Shown piece by piece: positions 46,301 through 61,300 of a stretch of DNA of 64,000 nt (positions are counted from its first letter, which is position 1; every line of letters begins with the position of its first letter). The translations under genes were made by a program, and so were the position numbers. Where the stretch lies: contig WHVY01000001.1 in assembly GCA_022266195.1 (NCBI GenBank), forward strand, positions 2,480,001-2,544,000. The letters run 5' to 3'. The stretch is from Tetranychus cinnabarinus. Lineage: Eukaryota > Arthropoda > Arachnida > Trombidiformes > Tetranychidae. The notes under the pieces were generated by a model that was not told where the DNA came from, ran no database searches, and was given only the letters and a program-made list of their open reading frames with translations.

Positions 46301-49300
46301 AAGCTTGACTCAGTCGTCGACGTTGGTGAATCAGAGCGCCTCTTCGTTCACTGTAAAAGCAATCAAAAAGCAAAAGAAAATTGAAAGCAAAAATGAATTT
46401 AAAAACTTGCAAAATTTGACTCAATTTAAGTTTCCTTTCAAAATCGTTATCACTTGAAAACATGAAATGCCAGACAATTGATGAGTTCACCATAATGGAA
46501 TGAAGAAAGAAAAGGTTATTATTCTCATTATCCTATTAATTTCATTTCATGTTTTCCATAATTTCATGCATTAATTAGCAAGTTTAGTCTTTAGTTACAT
46601 GGAAAGAATGGAATTCTGAAGTTTTGAAATTTTCCTTCACTTTTCCTTCATTTGCTCAACTGATTATAATGTAAAGGGAAAAGTTAAGAGCATTAGAGTT
46701 TAGTTGAAAAAAGTAAATTGAATCTGGTTGGAACTTTTTGGGTTAAAAAGGTGAATCCAATATCGATATACTTTTCGTAAACATGAAGAAAGAGAGAAAA
46801 GTGATACTTTAGAATCTGGATAAAAGGTGGAATTGATGAAAATAGAAAATCATGAATAGCCTTGAGGGTTTATTGATTGATGAACAAAAAGGAGGTAAAA
46901 TTAATCCATACTATTGAATGAATGGGAAACCTGGAGAACAATATTTACTTTGATTTGGTAAAGAAGAAGCAAAAGTTTTTATTCCGTTTTTTGTTTCTTC
47001 ATGATATTCACATTCATATGCCAATAATGTGAAAAGCAAATATTAATATTTTTCTTTCATGGTTGCAGCAAGAATAGAAAAAAAAAGTTCATGATAAACT
47101 GAATTTAAAACCACCAGTTTTCCTAGGTAAATACATTTACTGAATAAACATTTACTGTTCATTTTTTAAGACTTTTTTTCGAGCAGAAAAAATGCAACGA
47201 ATTTGCCAAATAGAACGGAAATTTATCCAAAATATGAATTTCCAATTTTTGGCTTTTTTCGTTTTCCAAAACTCATTGCCTTTAGCATCGACTTTGAGAA
47301 TCTTTCCATGTTATCGAACAAGATTTCACAAGAAAATGATCGATTTTCTATCGAACTATTGCTTCTGTATTTCAACTCGGTAAGAAATTCAACTTTTAGA
47401 GATCGGATCCCAACACAACTACAGAGGATAGGAATATTGACCTTGATAGTGATGCTCTAAGGTATTGGAAGTGAGAATCGAACCAAGTAAAAGGAAATTT
47501 TTCGAAACTCGACTTTGAATGGAACCTAAAAATGGATGGAAAAGGCTACAACAGATGGCACTACACTTTACTTGCATTCATTCTTGTCGATTCCAAACAT
47601 CTGTTGACAAACGATAAAATAATGTGAGTTTGAAATCAATGAGTTGATGAAGTTTGTGAAATAAAAATAGATTTGGATTTAATTATAACTCAAGATTTTG
47701 CAATGAGTTACTGGAAAACATGAAAACAATAGAATCAAAAATGAATCATAACATGACATTGGAAGGTTTCAAAGTTCTTTGTGAATCAACTTTAAAAAAT
47801 TTCTAGTGAAATTCCGTCTTGAAACATTATTTTCTTGTGCAACTGCAAAAGATGATATTAACAATTAATTGGAATTTTTCCATTCTTTCCATTAAAAGCA
47901 ACTCGGGAAGTGTTGATCTTTAAATAAGCTACCGATTTTGTCTTTACTGAAAATTCCCAGCTTCCTGAATGCTAATTTTTTTGTAAGAAAAGCTTCAATG
48001 AAGAGAAAAGTAGAGAATGAAACTCAGGAAATCAATCAATCAGTTTGTCTGAGAATATTATCTCTGTCATGTACAACTTGTTATCACATTTCAATTTGAA
48101 ACTAATGAGACTTCCAATGTTGATCCCTCTTGTTTCCTTGTAAAATAATATCAATATTTACTCATAATTTTCTCATCAAAATCATCTCCAGTCTTGAATA
48201 ACTCGAAAAGCACAGAATTAGTGAGCAGGAAAACTGTCAACTTAATAGTTGACCCATGCACATGATCGTTGAATAAAAGAGTCAAATATTGCACAAAAGT
48301 TACGTTCAATATGTTTTATGCGTGTTACACGCTCAATTGAATTTCCAGTAACAAAAAGATTCCCTAAACTGTTGGATTCAGATATCACCCAAACTCGAGT
48401 CAACATTCATTTTCACTCTTGGTTCAGTGATATAAAGCCATGAGTTCTGAGAGACGGCTAAACATATCACAATACCATTTCAGTAGGAATGAGCAGCTCT
48501 AAGCCTATCCCTTCGTGCAATACCAAGCTAAGCTTAGCTTGACCTGCACCAGCTAACTAAGATATGGAGATGACAACCCGTTACCTCTGAGGAAAAGCCA
48601 GACATCTGAGCCACAGAGCCTAGTCTCGGTCCTTCCTCAGGACTCGACCTTTTTCACCATCTTATCCAACACTTTAAACACTGAGCTTTCAATAAGACTT
48701 GGGTTGACTGGCTTTCCAACATTTTCAAGATTTGACAAATTTCTCCTCGTCAACATCAAAGAAGTTTATTTGAACAAAAGTTACTTACGTTCGGTTATAA
48801 GGTTCAATGAGCAGTTCGGCCGTGTTTTGTGAGGACTCAATAATTGAACAAACTTGTTCAAATGTACAATTGACTAAACTCTTTCTATCCCATTCCAATA
48901 TCTTGTCTCCTGCTTTAAGAGACATTTTATCGGCTGAACCTCCAGGTACAACGTAGGCAACGTAGGCGTATAATTTACCATCAGTTTCACTTATTTTACC
49001 ACCCATTACGACAAGACCAAACCCATGAGTTCTTGGGTTGACATCATTTTCATCTCGATGTAAAATGATTCGTTCAATTTGCGAGTTTGACTTTCGAACT
49101 CCTAAAAAACAAAAGAACGAGAGAACAAAAAAAAACATGAACGAAAAGGAAAATTAAATCCAAATCAACAATTAAATGTCTGGAAAAGGCTAATTCTAGA
49201 CTCGAAAAAAGCTGTGATTTAAAGATTGAGATAGAAATGTTTTCCACTAAACTTGATGTCATTATTTGTAGTTGATTTGATTGTGCTTTTTAGGTAATTG

Positions 49301-52300
49301 ACTTTTCTTCTTCTTATTCAACTTGTTGATTCACTTGACTCATGGTGTTCAGTAGAAATAAAGATTTGTGTAACATCTTATTGTTTATCTTTGCCTATTC
49401 AATTAGTTGATTGGATTGGTTTCGAGTTTAACTCGATTTTGCTTCTCAATTTTCATCATTTTTCATCTCAAAGTTAATCAAAGTGATTAAATGAAATGTA
49501 AATACTAAATCAATAAACGAGCGTAAATTGAATCGGAATCAAAGTTCGCAGTAAATAGTTAAAGAATACGCTGACAGCTTTTCAACCCTTAAAAGTCACT
49601 CTAAGAGATGTTCAATTTTTCACGTAAACAATCATTTTAAATGAAAAACTTTCATCGAATCGTAATTTCTACTTGAATAATTTAGATTTAATGAAATGAA
49701 TTCAATTTTGGAAATGATTAATTATTTAATGAACAGCAAATTAAAGTTTCTTTGATTGAATGACTTGAGAAAATTGTAAACACAAAAAAAAACGAAAAAA
49801 GTAAAATTCGAAGCTTACCTGCCGAGTCAACATCGTCAATAACAATCGTTATATTTTCCCCTTCGGGAGCTGAAGCTCTTCTAGGTTGATCAGGGTTGGG
49901 CAAGTCGAGTGAATGTGTGCTTTGGGTTCGACCCTGTGGTAGTTCCAGTAAACTTCGAGACTGAAAACGAAAAGAAAATAAATAAGTAAAACAGTAAATA
50001 GAGTTGTACAAGTTGAGTGAAGAAAAAGTTTTCGTAAAAAAAGTTTCTACAAAAAAAGCAATTTCATCTCAAACATCAATTTCACCGTCAGAAAAGTTCG
50101 TCTTTACTCGAAAGAAAATTTTCCCAGAAAAGCTGCAATTCCCTCCCAAGTTGATAAACACAAATCATTGATTCGAATTCACCAAAAACTGTTGATTTTC
50201 TTTGAACCAATTTTATCGACTAATTTAATCTTTCCTCTTCTTTATTCAACTTTATCCAGGGATCAAGTTAATGATTGAATCACACCCAATGTGCCAGGAA
50301 AAGTCGAACAATTATTGAGCTTTTCATGTCATTTTCCAAGTTGAATTTTTCCATTTCCACCTTGATTCGATTTTGAATATTGCCCTTTCCAAATGTTGAA
50401 TGTCGCTGGATAATGATCAACCTTTTGATTAACAATGTGTGTTTCAGTTAATGGTTTAGAGGATAAGTTGAGGTAAAACAAGTATAATGATGATGACTGT
50501 GAATCATGTAACAAACTCATTTCAAAACATGATTTATTCGAGCAACATTATTCTCTGTTCACTTTTTCCCCTGTAAATTGAAACAAACTTTGTAACACTT
50601 TACTGTTTACAAATGTTGAGAGAATAAAAAATCTGTCAAACTCGAGACTTTCAATTATTAGTACAAGCTAATTGGGTAAAGAACAAGAAAAGTGATTCCA
50701 AAAGAAAAGAGCATCGAACAAAATTATCATATAAATTGAGCCTTTTTCACTCTTTATTCATTGCCTTCACCTTTCGGTTGATAATGATGATGAATTAGTG
50801 AAGCAAACCATGTTAACCATTCTTGAATATTATCTGGTCTCCATCAATGTTTCGTGAGAAAATTAAATGAAACAATTTTTAGAAAAAGAAATTTATTGAA
50901 ATTTCTTTTTTCGTTTCTCAAATTATCGCGATTATCATTTTTAACGAGATTTACCTTGCAGTCTGAAACATTGAACATTCCTTGTTTACATGGAGTAAAC
51001 AACAACTGAAACAAGTTATCAATTTTAAATATCTTTATGCTTTTGATGGAATAAACTTGAAAATGTTTTTTCTTTCTATTCCATTTTTGCATTCCATTTG
51101 TTATCATGTAAACAGTATAAAAGGTAAATATGATTTGGAATGAAAAGAAATGGATAAATAATATTGAGTAAAGACACAAAATGAATGATAAAAGATAATA
51201 AGTGAATACTCAGGATAAGAGGTGAAATTTGATGAAATTTTGTGCTTCGTTTTTGTTGACGTAAATAAGATGAGAAAAGGTTTCAAGTGGAAAGAATGTA
51301 AAGAGTCGCTGGAAACATACAATAGGATAAAGGATAAAGAGTGAGTAAATGAAGAGAATGAACTGAATAAAGAAAAGGCTTACATTTAAAAAGGGTTTAC
51401 AAATTTGTTTAACCAATCATTTACAGAACAATAAGAGGTAAATCAGATTTAAATTTAGGTGAAAGGCAACAATAATGGAAAGGAAGAGAAGCAAGAAAAA
51501 AGACAACAAATGGCAACAAAACATTAGTTGACATTGCCAGTGGGAAGAGAGTTACGTTTGTTCACGTTGAAAGGTTGCAAGTTGAGAGGAGATCAGGGAA
51601 GAGTATAAGGTGAAAATTGAGCTTCAATTTATTGGGAGATGGAAAAGGGTGGAATCAAGTCGAAGGTAAAGTTTTAAATTAAAAACAATTGAATGGGTTT
51701 AAGGGAAAGCTGGATAAAGTTGAAAAGCAAGGAAAAAGAAAAAGTTGTTTAAACATTTGTCTAAATGTGAACGATGGCAGAGGGAAAAGGATTCAAGTAA
51801 ACAAAATACTCGATAAGCAACAGGCTATATTTAGAAAAGAATTTGGAAATTTTCGATTTGCCGAAAATTTCATCGAATATCAAAGGAAACTGAAAGCAAA
51901 TCAGTACAGTTTTGTGGGGTTCTCCAGTGAAATTGTCTTTTCGAGTTCCAGTGTTGTGGACTCGTGTAAACATAAAAGTGTTTAATGTTTCAAGCTGCAA
52001 GTGAATTCATTAAAATGATAATCTCGATAATTGTGGAAACGAAAAAAGAGATTTTTCAATAGAAAATTTCTTTTGTAAAAGTTGAACTCTTTCTCTGGAA
52101 TTTTCTCACAAAAAATTGCAACAGATAATGACAACTGCAAGACTTTTGAGAAACTTTTGAGAACGAGGTTTTCGCACATTTCATTCTTTTAATCGCCGTT
52201 GAATTTCGATAATATTTTTGGTTCAGAAAACTATTAGAATTTTGATTTTTAATGTTTGCTCGAAATTTACTGAAAGAATATTTTTCGATGAATAAATTGT

Positions 52301-55300
52301 TCGCATTTCGATTGACAAGATATGCACTTGTTTGAACATTGGTTTTATGGTGTTGATAAGCAATTTATTTTTCCACGATTTGAACCACAAATGAAAAGAT
52401 TGAAAAGCTCTTTTAATTGGTTTCTGTCAGTTTAATGAGAACTTGGAATGAACCGAAAAATTTGACCCTGTAATGATTCCATGTTACACATTTCGAGTAA
52501 ACTCTTGTCTAGAATGGCCTGCAGGCTTGTGATTAGTGAAAAGTTAATACTTTCTGTTTGATTCTGTTTTTTTCCTTTCTCTTCGCTTGATATCTGTCTG
52601 TTTCCTTCTGGAACAATTGTAAATAAGGAATGTTATTTTCTAGAAAAAGAAATTTCTTCCAATGACACATGAAACAGGGAAAAATGTCATCGCATCGTTG
52701 CTCAAGTCTCGACAGGTGAACAACTCGACAAGGTGATGAAAATGATTAGATAACTGTTGATGTTGCCGGATCGATTGAAGGAAGAAAATGTTGACAAAAG
52801 AAAGGCATTTAAAAGGAAATTCCCTTCGGATGCTTTCAGAACTCTTCTCATTATTTTACCTTGTTTTCCCGAATGCAGTTCATCAGTTCCAATGTTATAA
52901 TGTATCAACTTGTCAACATGCCCATGCGTCTCAAGTTATTGGTAAAGGTAAGGATAAGTGCTTATCGATCCACTTAGAGTCACATTTGATTCTCATTCAC
53001 ATGCATTCGCAACTTTTATCTCTTTACTTGTCCAAACTCTTTTCAGCTTGCTTCAAGTTCAAGTCATCTTCTTTAACCCTTTTCGCACTCAACCCATCAA
53101 CCATTAAATGCAATATTTGCCATTATAAACACATCATTGCAATGTAAAAATCATGAGTCTCTTGAGAGAAATTTTCATTTTCTCTTTTCGTTTTCATCTT
53201 TTCATAATTTCCATTTTCCTCGTTTCACTTGCCTTTTCCTCATCATTCAATTATTGGTTCAACTCAGATTAATTGCGCTGTTTTCCCATTGTCAACCAAT
53301 TAATTATCTTGTTAACATGAATATGATTCAACCTTTTCTTTCTTTTTCTCCTTTCGACTTTATTTACTCTCACTGATGGACACAAACTTTTGTTCATTTA
53401 ATCTGCTTCAAAATTGTAATAGACAGTTGAATGATTTTCCCTGTTTTCCCTCTTGCAGTACACTTACTTTGATTAATTATTAGTCTAATTATTTGCTACA
53501 ATTATGATGATGATGAAGTGACCAGAAAAATATGATTGATGAAATAATTACTCTAGTTTCATGTTGTTGGTGTCGTTCATTTGTAAAGTCATTTCACTTG
53601 TTCATTAATGAATTTGGGGTAAATTTACTTCCGATCTTGGGCTGATCCACTATTGAACACATCATGATTAATGAACAATAATGAAGCTTACATGATGAAG
53701 CCATTGTTGCTCTAATTGAAGTATTGAAAGTTTAAAACTAATCAAGTCAAAACATGTCAAAATGTTGTCACAAGGTTGAACTGGTAAAACTCATTGACCA
53801 AAATAGACTTTGTTTTTGTGTGTAAATTGACTCGTTTAACTTCATTGAAAACAATGTCAAACTTGGACAAGTTGTTTGTAATGACAAGCCAGGAATAAAG
53901 CGATATTTCGATTAGTTGAGAGTCAAGTAAATATTCGAGATGATCTCGAATGACACTGTTGAGCCAAAGTTGCTGCAGCAAAAAACAGTTAGCGATCAAT
54001 TGGGCTTGATTGCTATAAATAATGGATCAATTTAATGTATTGAGTAGCTTTAGACATCAACAGTTTTCATGTTAGAACGGAATGCAAATAGCTTATTTAA
54101 GTATTAATAGAAATGTTCAAAATCCATTTCATGAAGTAAAGATGAGAAAAACTTTTTCAAAGGATCGCGCTCTCATTGCGTGTCGTGTCGACTTTGAAAC
54201 GATTAATTCCCACGATTTTTCAGAATTTTCTTCCTCAATCAATTACTGTTCCAGTTATGAGACACAAAATAATTAAATCACATCTCAACTAGTAAAGTCT
54301 CTTTGGAAGAAAATAAATTTTTCAATCAACCTTGTTCAACAAGCTAAACATGGGTTTGGAGTATTTTTTGTTGCTCTCTTCATTTACTCCTTCCAAGCGA
54401 CTAACATTTTTCATCTGTAAACCTTGAATCTGATAAAGAAGCAAAATTACTCGACATGAATTTCGATAAGCATCATAATAATTGGAAACAGTCTAACAAG
54501 CTGTTACACTGAATATGTGACCAGAAAGTGTCATGTAAAATCTGTTGCAAAGTACCAGTTGTACATGAATAAAAGCCATTGAGCTGGGAGGGATAAAAAA
54601 AGAGTGTAATAATCGTTGTAACAACTAATCACACGAAACGAAAGGAGAAGCAGAAAAAAAAGTTTAACCAGAAATGCAATAAAATGCAAGTGAAAGGAAA
54701 GAAGAGAAGAGAAGAAAAAAAGTTTCAAAATTACATGAGAAACTTGAGATTCTGAAAGAAAGAAAAGATAAAAATGTTGATAAAGATGATAAAGGTGATG
54801 ATGATGGATAAAGTCAACAATGGCGAATCACAACAATAATTGCAAGCTTGTTGACAGTTGATGATGAGAAGAACTGAATCAAATGAAACTGAATAAACTG
54901 TTGATTGTACATTCTTCATTGTTCCCATGAGAAGGTGGAAAAAGCAGGTAAAAATAGTTGAACAAGGAATGAAGTTGAGGGAGTGAAAAACAAGGTGATA
55001 ATGTTACAAGTAAATTGATTGCTGTTCATCATTGCAGCAAGAAGAGAAAAGTTTTACTTCCGATATTTTGTCATGACTATTATAATGATATTTTGTTTTT
55101 TTCCTTCTTCTTCTTCTTCTTCTTCTTCCTTCTCTTGATTCACTTTATTCAATCAAATGGAAAGTAGCAAAAAAAAGATTGAAACGGAAAGTTCGAGTTT
55201 TACAAGTCAAGTTATTAATATATTGTTGCATGATAATGTTATTAAAAGGGTTTGTTATTCATGCTCAAACTGAATTATGATTAAATTGCAAGGAATGGGA

Positions 55301-58300
55301 TTTCATTCTGCCTTTTACCATGTAATACATTATCGATAAACTTTACAAATATATACTTTCATTTCCATGAATGACTTTCTACCTGAGATTTTAGTCTTTC
55401 TCTTGTTATCAAGTGCGTAACTTGGAGAGTAAAGTTATCACTCCCTGTACAGAGAATGCGTAATCGTAACGATTTATCGATTTTTTGCATTTTCCAATTT
55501 AATATCAACATTCATTTTCCACATCAATTTATTAATTTTAAAAGAAACTCTTTTTTTTGGGGAAAAATGGTTTTCTCTTGAAACCTGAAGATTCTTTCAA
55601 TCATCTAATTGGAAACGAATTTTTTCTTCTTTTGCAAAATTTTCTTTTCTCACTCAAAAGTTGATAAATCTAATTAAAGGTTAATCATTAGCTGATCAAG
55701 ACTTAACATGTTTTCCGCTTTCCCTGAGCTTGTAAAAGGTTTGCAAAATAGTTGAATAATGTTTTCAGAAAAGTTGTTTTCGTTTCATGTTTACTTGGAA
55801 TTGAGAGAAACTTGATTTTCTGTAAATTTTACTTCTATTCCTATTCCCATCCTTTTCATAATGAATCAAATCATCAATTATTTATTTTTACAAGTTTTGC
55901 TTGGAATGAATATGGAAATGTTGAGAAGTTGTTTTGATTAATATTTTATTAAAGTAAAGGAATCAAAGTTCAAGACTGGGAGGCGAAATGAAGGGAATGA
56001 TGGTAAACACGATGACCTAGTTTTTCTGATAATGTTGGTGGAGAAGATAAAGTTACATTTCAATGAATGTTTCGATTGGAATGAAGGTTAAAGCAACAGA
56101 CTAAGAGTAACAGGTAACAAGAGATAAAAGCGACTCCAACTTTTCTAGGTTTACCTTTTTACTTTTTGCTACTTGTGTTCATTTTTCATCTTGACACACA
56201 GCAAAACATTATCTTCATCATAACCAACCATCATCATGATCAGTAAAAGTAGAGACCAAGTCTCACGCATTAACCTGAAGAAAGCTTCTTTTCTTTCAAA
56301 GCATTCCATCATGATAATCAAGTTTTCATTTCTCTCTGTTTAATCAACAGCTTCAAAAGTTTATCCAAATATATACGTCTGAACCTGAAACTTCATTATT
56401 AAACATTTGCTATCGATATTATGATAACATTGATATTATTTATTTCACTATTTATCTAATCATCATCTTGATTGGAAAATTGATTTTTTAGCTTTGCTCA
56501 TTCGTTCCAACGAAAAATAAGTGAAAAAATTTCAAGTTTTGATTATTCCGATGTTTCATAATTTTTCTTGTAACTGTGAGTTTCGTAATTATATTTAACA
56601 TTGAATAGAACATTGGTTCTGAGGAGAAAAAAATTTTCGAGTAAAACTTTTTCCATCAGATTTTGCTTTGTATTTTGAATCAATTTGTAGAGAATCTTGT
56701 TTTTCATTCACTGGGAGGAAAAATTATCAAAAGATGAAAATATTCATTTGTAAAGGTAATCAAGAAAGGGCAATTTGATGTTCGAACTCGATTTTTTCCG
56801 TTTTTTTGGTGCATTCAACTTGAGGTTGTTGAAGAGGTTGAATAATGATAAGAATGTTGATTGAGGAAATGTTATAAGAAAAGTTGAACTTTTTAGAAAC
56901 GAATGTTAATGACGAAAAAAACAACTTCGATTATCATGTGTTGAATGTGTGTTCAAGATCAACTGTTGAATATTATGTGATTTTTATTCTTGTGGTTTTG
57001 AAAGCTTTTACAAGGTTGGATAACAGGCAAAAGAAAATGTCTTTTCATTCAAACTTTACTGTAAATCAATTCTATATCATGAAGGCTTTTCTCAACGTGT
57101 GATGGCATCAGGAAGGGAAGAGAGAAAAAAGTAGAAATAAAGTGCAAAAAAGAGATGAAAAATTGTTAAGGAAAATGTTGTTGGATTATTGCGAGAAAAT
57201 AATTCAACAATTGGATTACAAGACGAAAATAATAAGATAATGGGAGTAAAGAAGAAGGAGAGAAAAAGCAATGATCATGATTGGATGATGATGGCGAAGA
57301 TGGTAAAGAGAAGGAAAAATGTTTGAATCGAACAGAGAAAAATGGCTGAAATGATGGACAGAAAATGTATGGAAAAGGAAATGATAGATGGATGAGAAAC
57401 ATGAGAGTGCCAAAGATAGTTGATAGAATTGATGAGAGAAGGAGAAAAAAATCCAAGAATAGAATTTCGTTTCTGTTTTCTTTTCTCTTTTCATGAAACC
57501 AACAGCAACAGGTAAACATTGTCTTTCCATTCAATCTGTAGATGGCGTTTATCCATTGCTCACTCAAAGTCAAATTGAAAATTGTTGGAAATTCATTGAG
57601 TTTGAAAAAAAACCTTGAATCAATCTCAAAGAATCTTAATGAATTTAATTTCGAGTTTTGAGTTTCAACTGAATCGAGGAAAAGAAAAATAGAAAAATGA
57701 ACTTTTCAAGCTCGTGGTTAAATGTTGAGATATGACTGCCTACGCAGGTAAAGAGCCGCAGAAGTAAAAGAGTAAGTTTTGCTGTAATATGATAAAGGTT
57801 GGAGTAAAGTAGAGGAAAGAAAGGGATTAAAGTGAAGTGAATATCACAAAGAAGTAAAATTGGAAAGAAATTGCAATGTGACTTGCAATCTCGTTGGACT
57901 CGGTTTTTCCTTTTTTTCCTTGCTGTTCTCCTGATGAAACTGATGAACAAGAAAATGGTGAAGCAGGAAGAATTCCCAAGATCGATAATATTAACTTTTC
58001 AACATCAAGTCAAGTCAACATTGGTTTGCAACTGAGAGCGAAGAGAGAAAGGCAACTTTTTCTCTAACAACTTTTATACCTTATTTCCTACCTTTTTCTG
58101 CTTATCTTTTACTCGATATTTTTCTCTCTATCTTGTTCTTCATTTTATCATCATTTTTTTCCTTGTGCCTTGGACATTACCTTTATGATATCCATAGACG
58201 AACAGAGCATTTTCTTATCCTTAACCTTTTACTCTGTTTTGTTCATCAATTTTTATTCCCTTTTCTTTTCTTGCCTTTTATTCCAATCAACCTTGCCATT

Positions 58301-61300
58301 TTCATTGATCCACTTGATATCCGATTCTCATATTGAATGAATCTTAATTAACCTTGTAAATCCTCTTCATGCACTTGCCAATCTGACCAACCTAGCTTTG
58401 GTTCACCTTTCAAATGGAAAAAGAGAAAAAGTCTTTTCTCTCTCTCTCTCCTGGTTACCAAAGTAAATTAAACTCCCAGTCAAAAAACTCCCTGAATATG
58501 AATAATTGATAAACCTGAAAGTTCGATATTGAACACGAAAGAAAAGATAAATTGAAAGAATGAAGACTTAAGCTTAGACATAATACTCTTCTCGATTAAA
58601 AGACTTTTTTTAATATAAAAGTTTGAAAAAGAATTTAAATTCTTAAGCTTTCTCAAAATGCTTTTTCGCTCATAAAGACCAAAATCTAAGAGAACAAGTT
58701 TTTTTTCTAAATTTTCAAGTTTCATTGATTCGAAATCGATATTTTCAATATTTATTTCTTTGCCAATCGAAACGAAAGTGTGAGAAATGATGAGATGAAC
58801 ATTGATACAAATAGAGTTCAAACTCGAGCATATTGCCAGGCAATCGATCATTCGAGTGCTTCAACATTAAAACAGGATTCGAGTTGAGACTTTTTTCCCT
58901 TCCAAAATCGATGGCTATTATGGTTAACCTTTTGACGTAGTTCGAGCAAGTTCATTATCAGTTGACCATTGAGTTGATGATTTTTCTCTCTTCATTTGTT
59001 TCCTATTAATGCATTTTAATTAAACTATAATTTGACCTGTTTTCTGGGGTTGCAAGTGTCAAAGGAAATGAATCTTTTAATGGCTCTTCTTCTGTCTTCT
59101 CAGCTTGAACACAACGATAATTAAGGTAATGGTAACCATAATGATAATCATCATCATTAGGGTAAACATTTTCAATGGTTACCATCATGAAGGGTTAATT
59201 TGTCTAGAATTCATGGTTTTATTATTCGAAATGAAATGAACGAGAAAGAAAAGGAAAATCGAGAAAACTAGAGTTGGTCAAAGAATGTAAATTTTTGTTT
59301 GCAAAAGGAAAGGTAATGATGATTGGCAAGTCTAACGAAAAGGTCAAATAAATGGAATCAAATTTTTTCTCTTTTTTGCTCAATGGCTCAGAGTATGATT
59401 CATGTAAACAAGTAAACATTTGAAAGAAGCAACGAAAAACGAAATTCATTGAAAGGTGAAAAATGAAAGGAAAGCAAAAGAACGAAAAATTTGGCGTAAA
59501 ATTGTTTAAATGGCTTTTCTTGTACTTGAACGATTCCCTCAATGTGAACCAATTCAAGTTGACTAATCAATGGAAATGAATCATTTTGTGATTGAAGAAG
59601 AACAAAAATTGATGAGTTCGATGAAATTGGCATTACATTTTAATCAATTTAATGATAAATTTATTCCAACATGAAACATCTTTTTGTCTCATGTTTACTT
59701 TGAATCACAATGCATTTGTTTATTGTATTGCACAAAAAGCCAACAAAATGCTGACTCGAAAAGTTTGTTATTAATAATGTGTCAATATCATTGTTTGAAC
59801 TTTTCTGATGAGAAACAAAGAATGAGAAAATGTTTCAATGTTTTCTTTTTTTTCTCAACAGAATTTGAATCTTTTTTTCTTCTTTCCAGTTCAGATGAAC
59901 AAAGATGAATATTGATGATAATCACGTAAATGTAATGGATTGTTTATGTACAGAGAAGAAAATTGTCTTTTGATTTCATCATGAATTTCATTCGTGTTTC
60001 GAGTAAAGTTTATCTTTTCCGTATCAACATAGAGAAAAAGGGTTGAGAAAAAAGCAGTTGGAATTTTTCAATTTTTTTCTCATTCAATTTTATTGAACAA
60101 AAATTCCTTTATAATTTTGATGGAAAAAGTTTTTTACCATTATTAGATAGCAACTTGCATAGTGATGATTATTATTTCAAGCTAATTCCAACCTTTACCT
60201 CCAAGCAAAATTGAATTCAATTAGAGGCAATATTTACATTCCTAAGCATCTGGTTAGCATAATTGAAAACTTTTTTTTCACTTCAAATAGTTGATCGCTT
60301 TCGATGAGAGAAAAAAGATTTGCATAAAAAATGATCTTACCTGTTCAGAAGGTATTCGAGGTAGAGCTCGACCTGTGCTGGAACGACGAGGGAAACAGTC
60401 TTTGAGGGTAAGATGATGAGTATCCACTGCATTGTCAACAAGTACCGAAGGGATGGATCGACGTTGCGTGGGCAAAGGTCCAATTGTTGCTGCAATTGTA
60501 AAATGATAAATGATATTCTTTTAGATAAACATGGCAATCATGAAATCAATTGAAACAATGTAAAGAAAAGTGAAATACAATAAAACGATGAAAGATAAAA
60601 GCTGTAAATATAATAATCCCGTAATAATTGTTATCATATTTGCTGGGAATAAATACTGGGAGGGAAGGCTGGGAGTGAATGCTGGGAGTGAATATTGATA
60701 TGATATAAGAATGCCTCGAGAGTAATCTTATTGTGTTGATTATTGATCTGGAATGTTATTTGCAAACTGAAATTATCTGTTAAGTTTCATTTGCTTTGGG
60801 AAGGCAACTTGTGATGTGGAGTGATTATTTTTCAATAGAATGCTAACTGATTGGGAGTGATAAATATGTTTATTCAATGCAATATTATATCATGGAGTAG
60901 AAAAGTTTATATATGCGAATAAAATGTAATTTGTTTACTCTGGGCTTCTTTTTCTCTCTTCACAAGCCAATATTATCACATCAATTATCAATAAGTGGTA
61001 AAACTGTTAACTGATTGCTGGCCTGTAATGGATAAAAGAAGAATCTGTAAATGAAATTCTGAACCAACAATACATGAAGGTTAAATAATATAAAAGGTTT
61101 GTGAGTTGCTGAAAGAGAGAAGAAGAAGAAAGGCAAGATGAAAATTGTTGGCCATCGTTGACTTGAAAGAATAAGAAATATTGGAAGTTGAACATTCTTG
61201 TTGATAAAAATAATTATTTAAGTGAACAGTTTGCTTTTGTTGAGTTTATTGTTGTTGCTGGTTGTGCCTGATGAAATGAAGTTATGTGAAAAGGTAAAAG

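Noticed and set aside
51689..51985. 98-codon frame in the Fife-like 10.4-kb intron
   Set aside because: Composition is fairly balanced, but there is no recognisable domain, promoter or poly(A) signal, and the length is within chance for 10 kb of intron.
52788..53147. 119-codon frame with several Cys and His in the same intron
   Set aside because: The Cys spacing fits no zinc-finger pattern I know and the ends are arbitrary.
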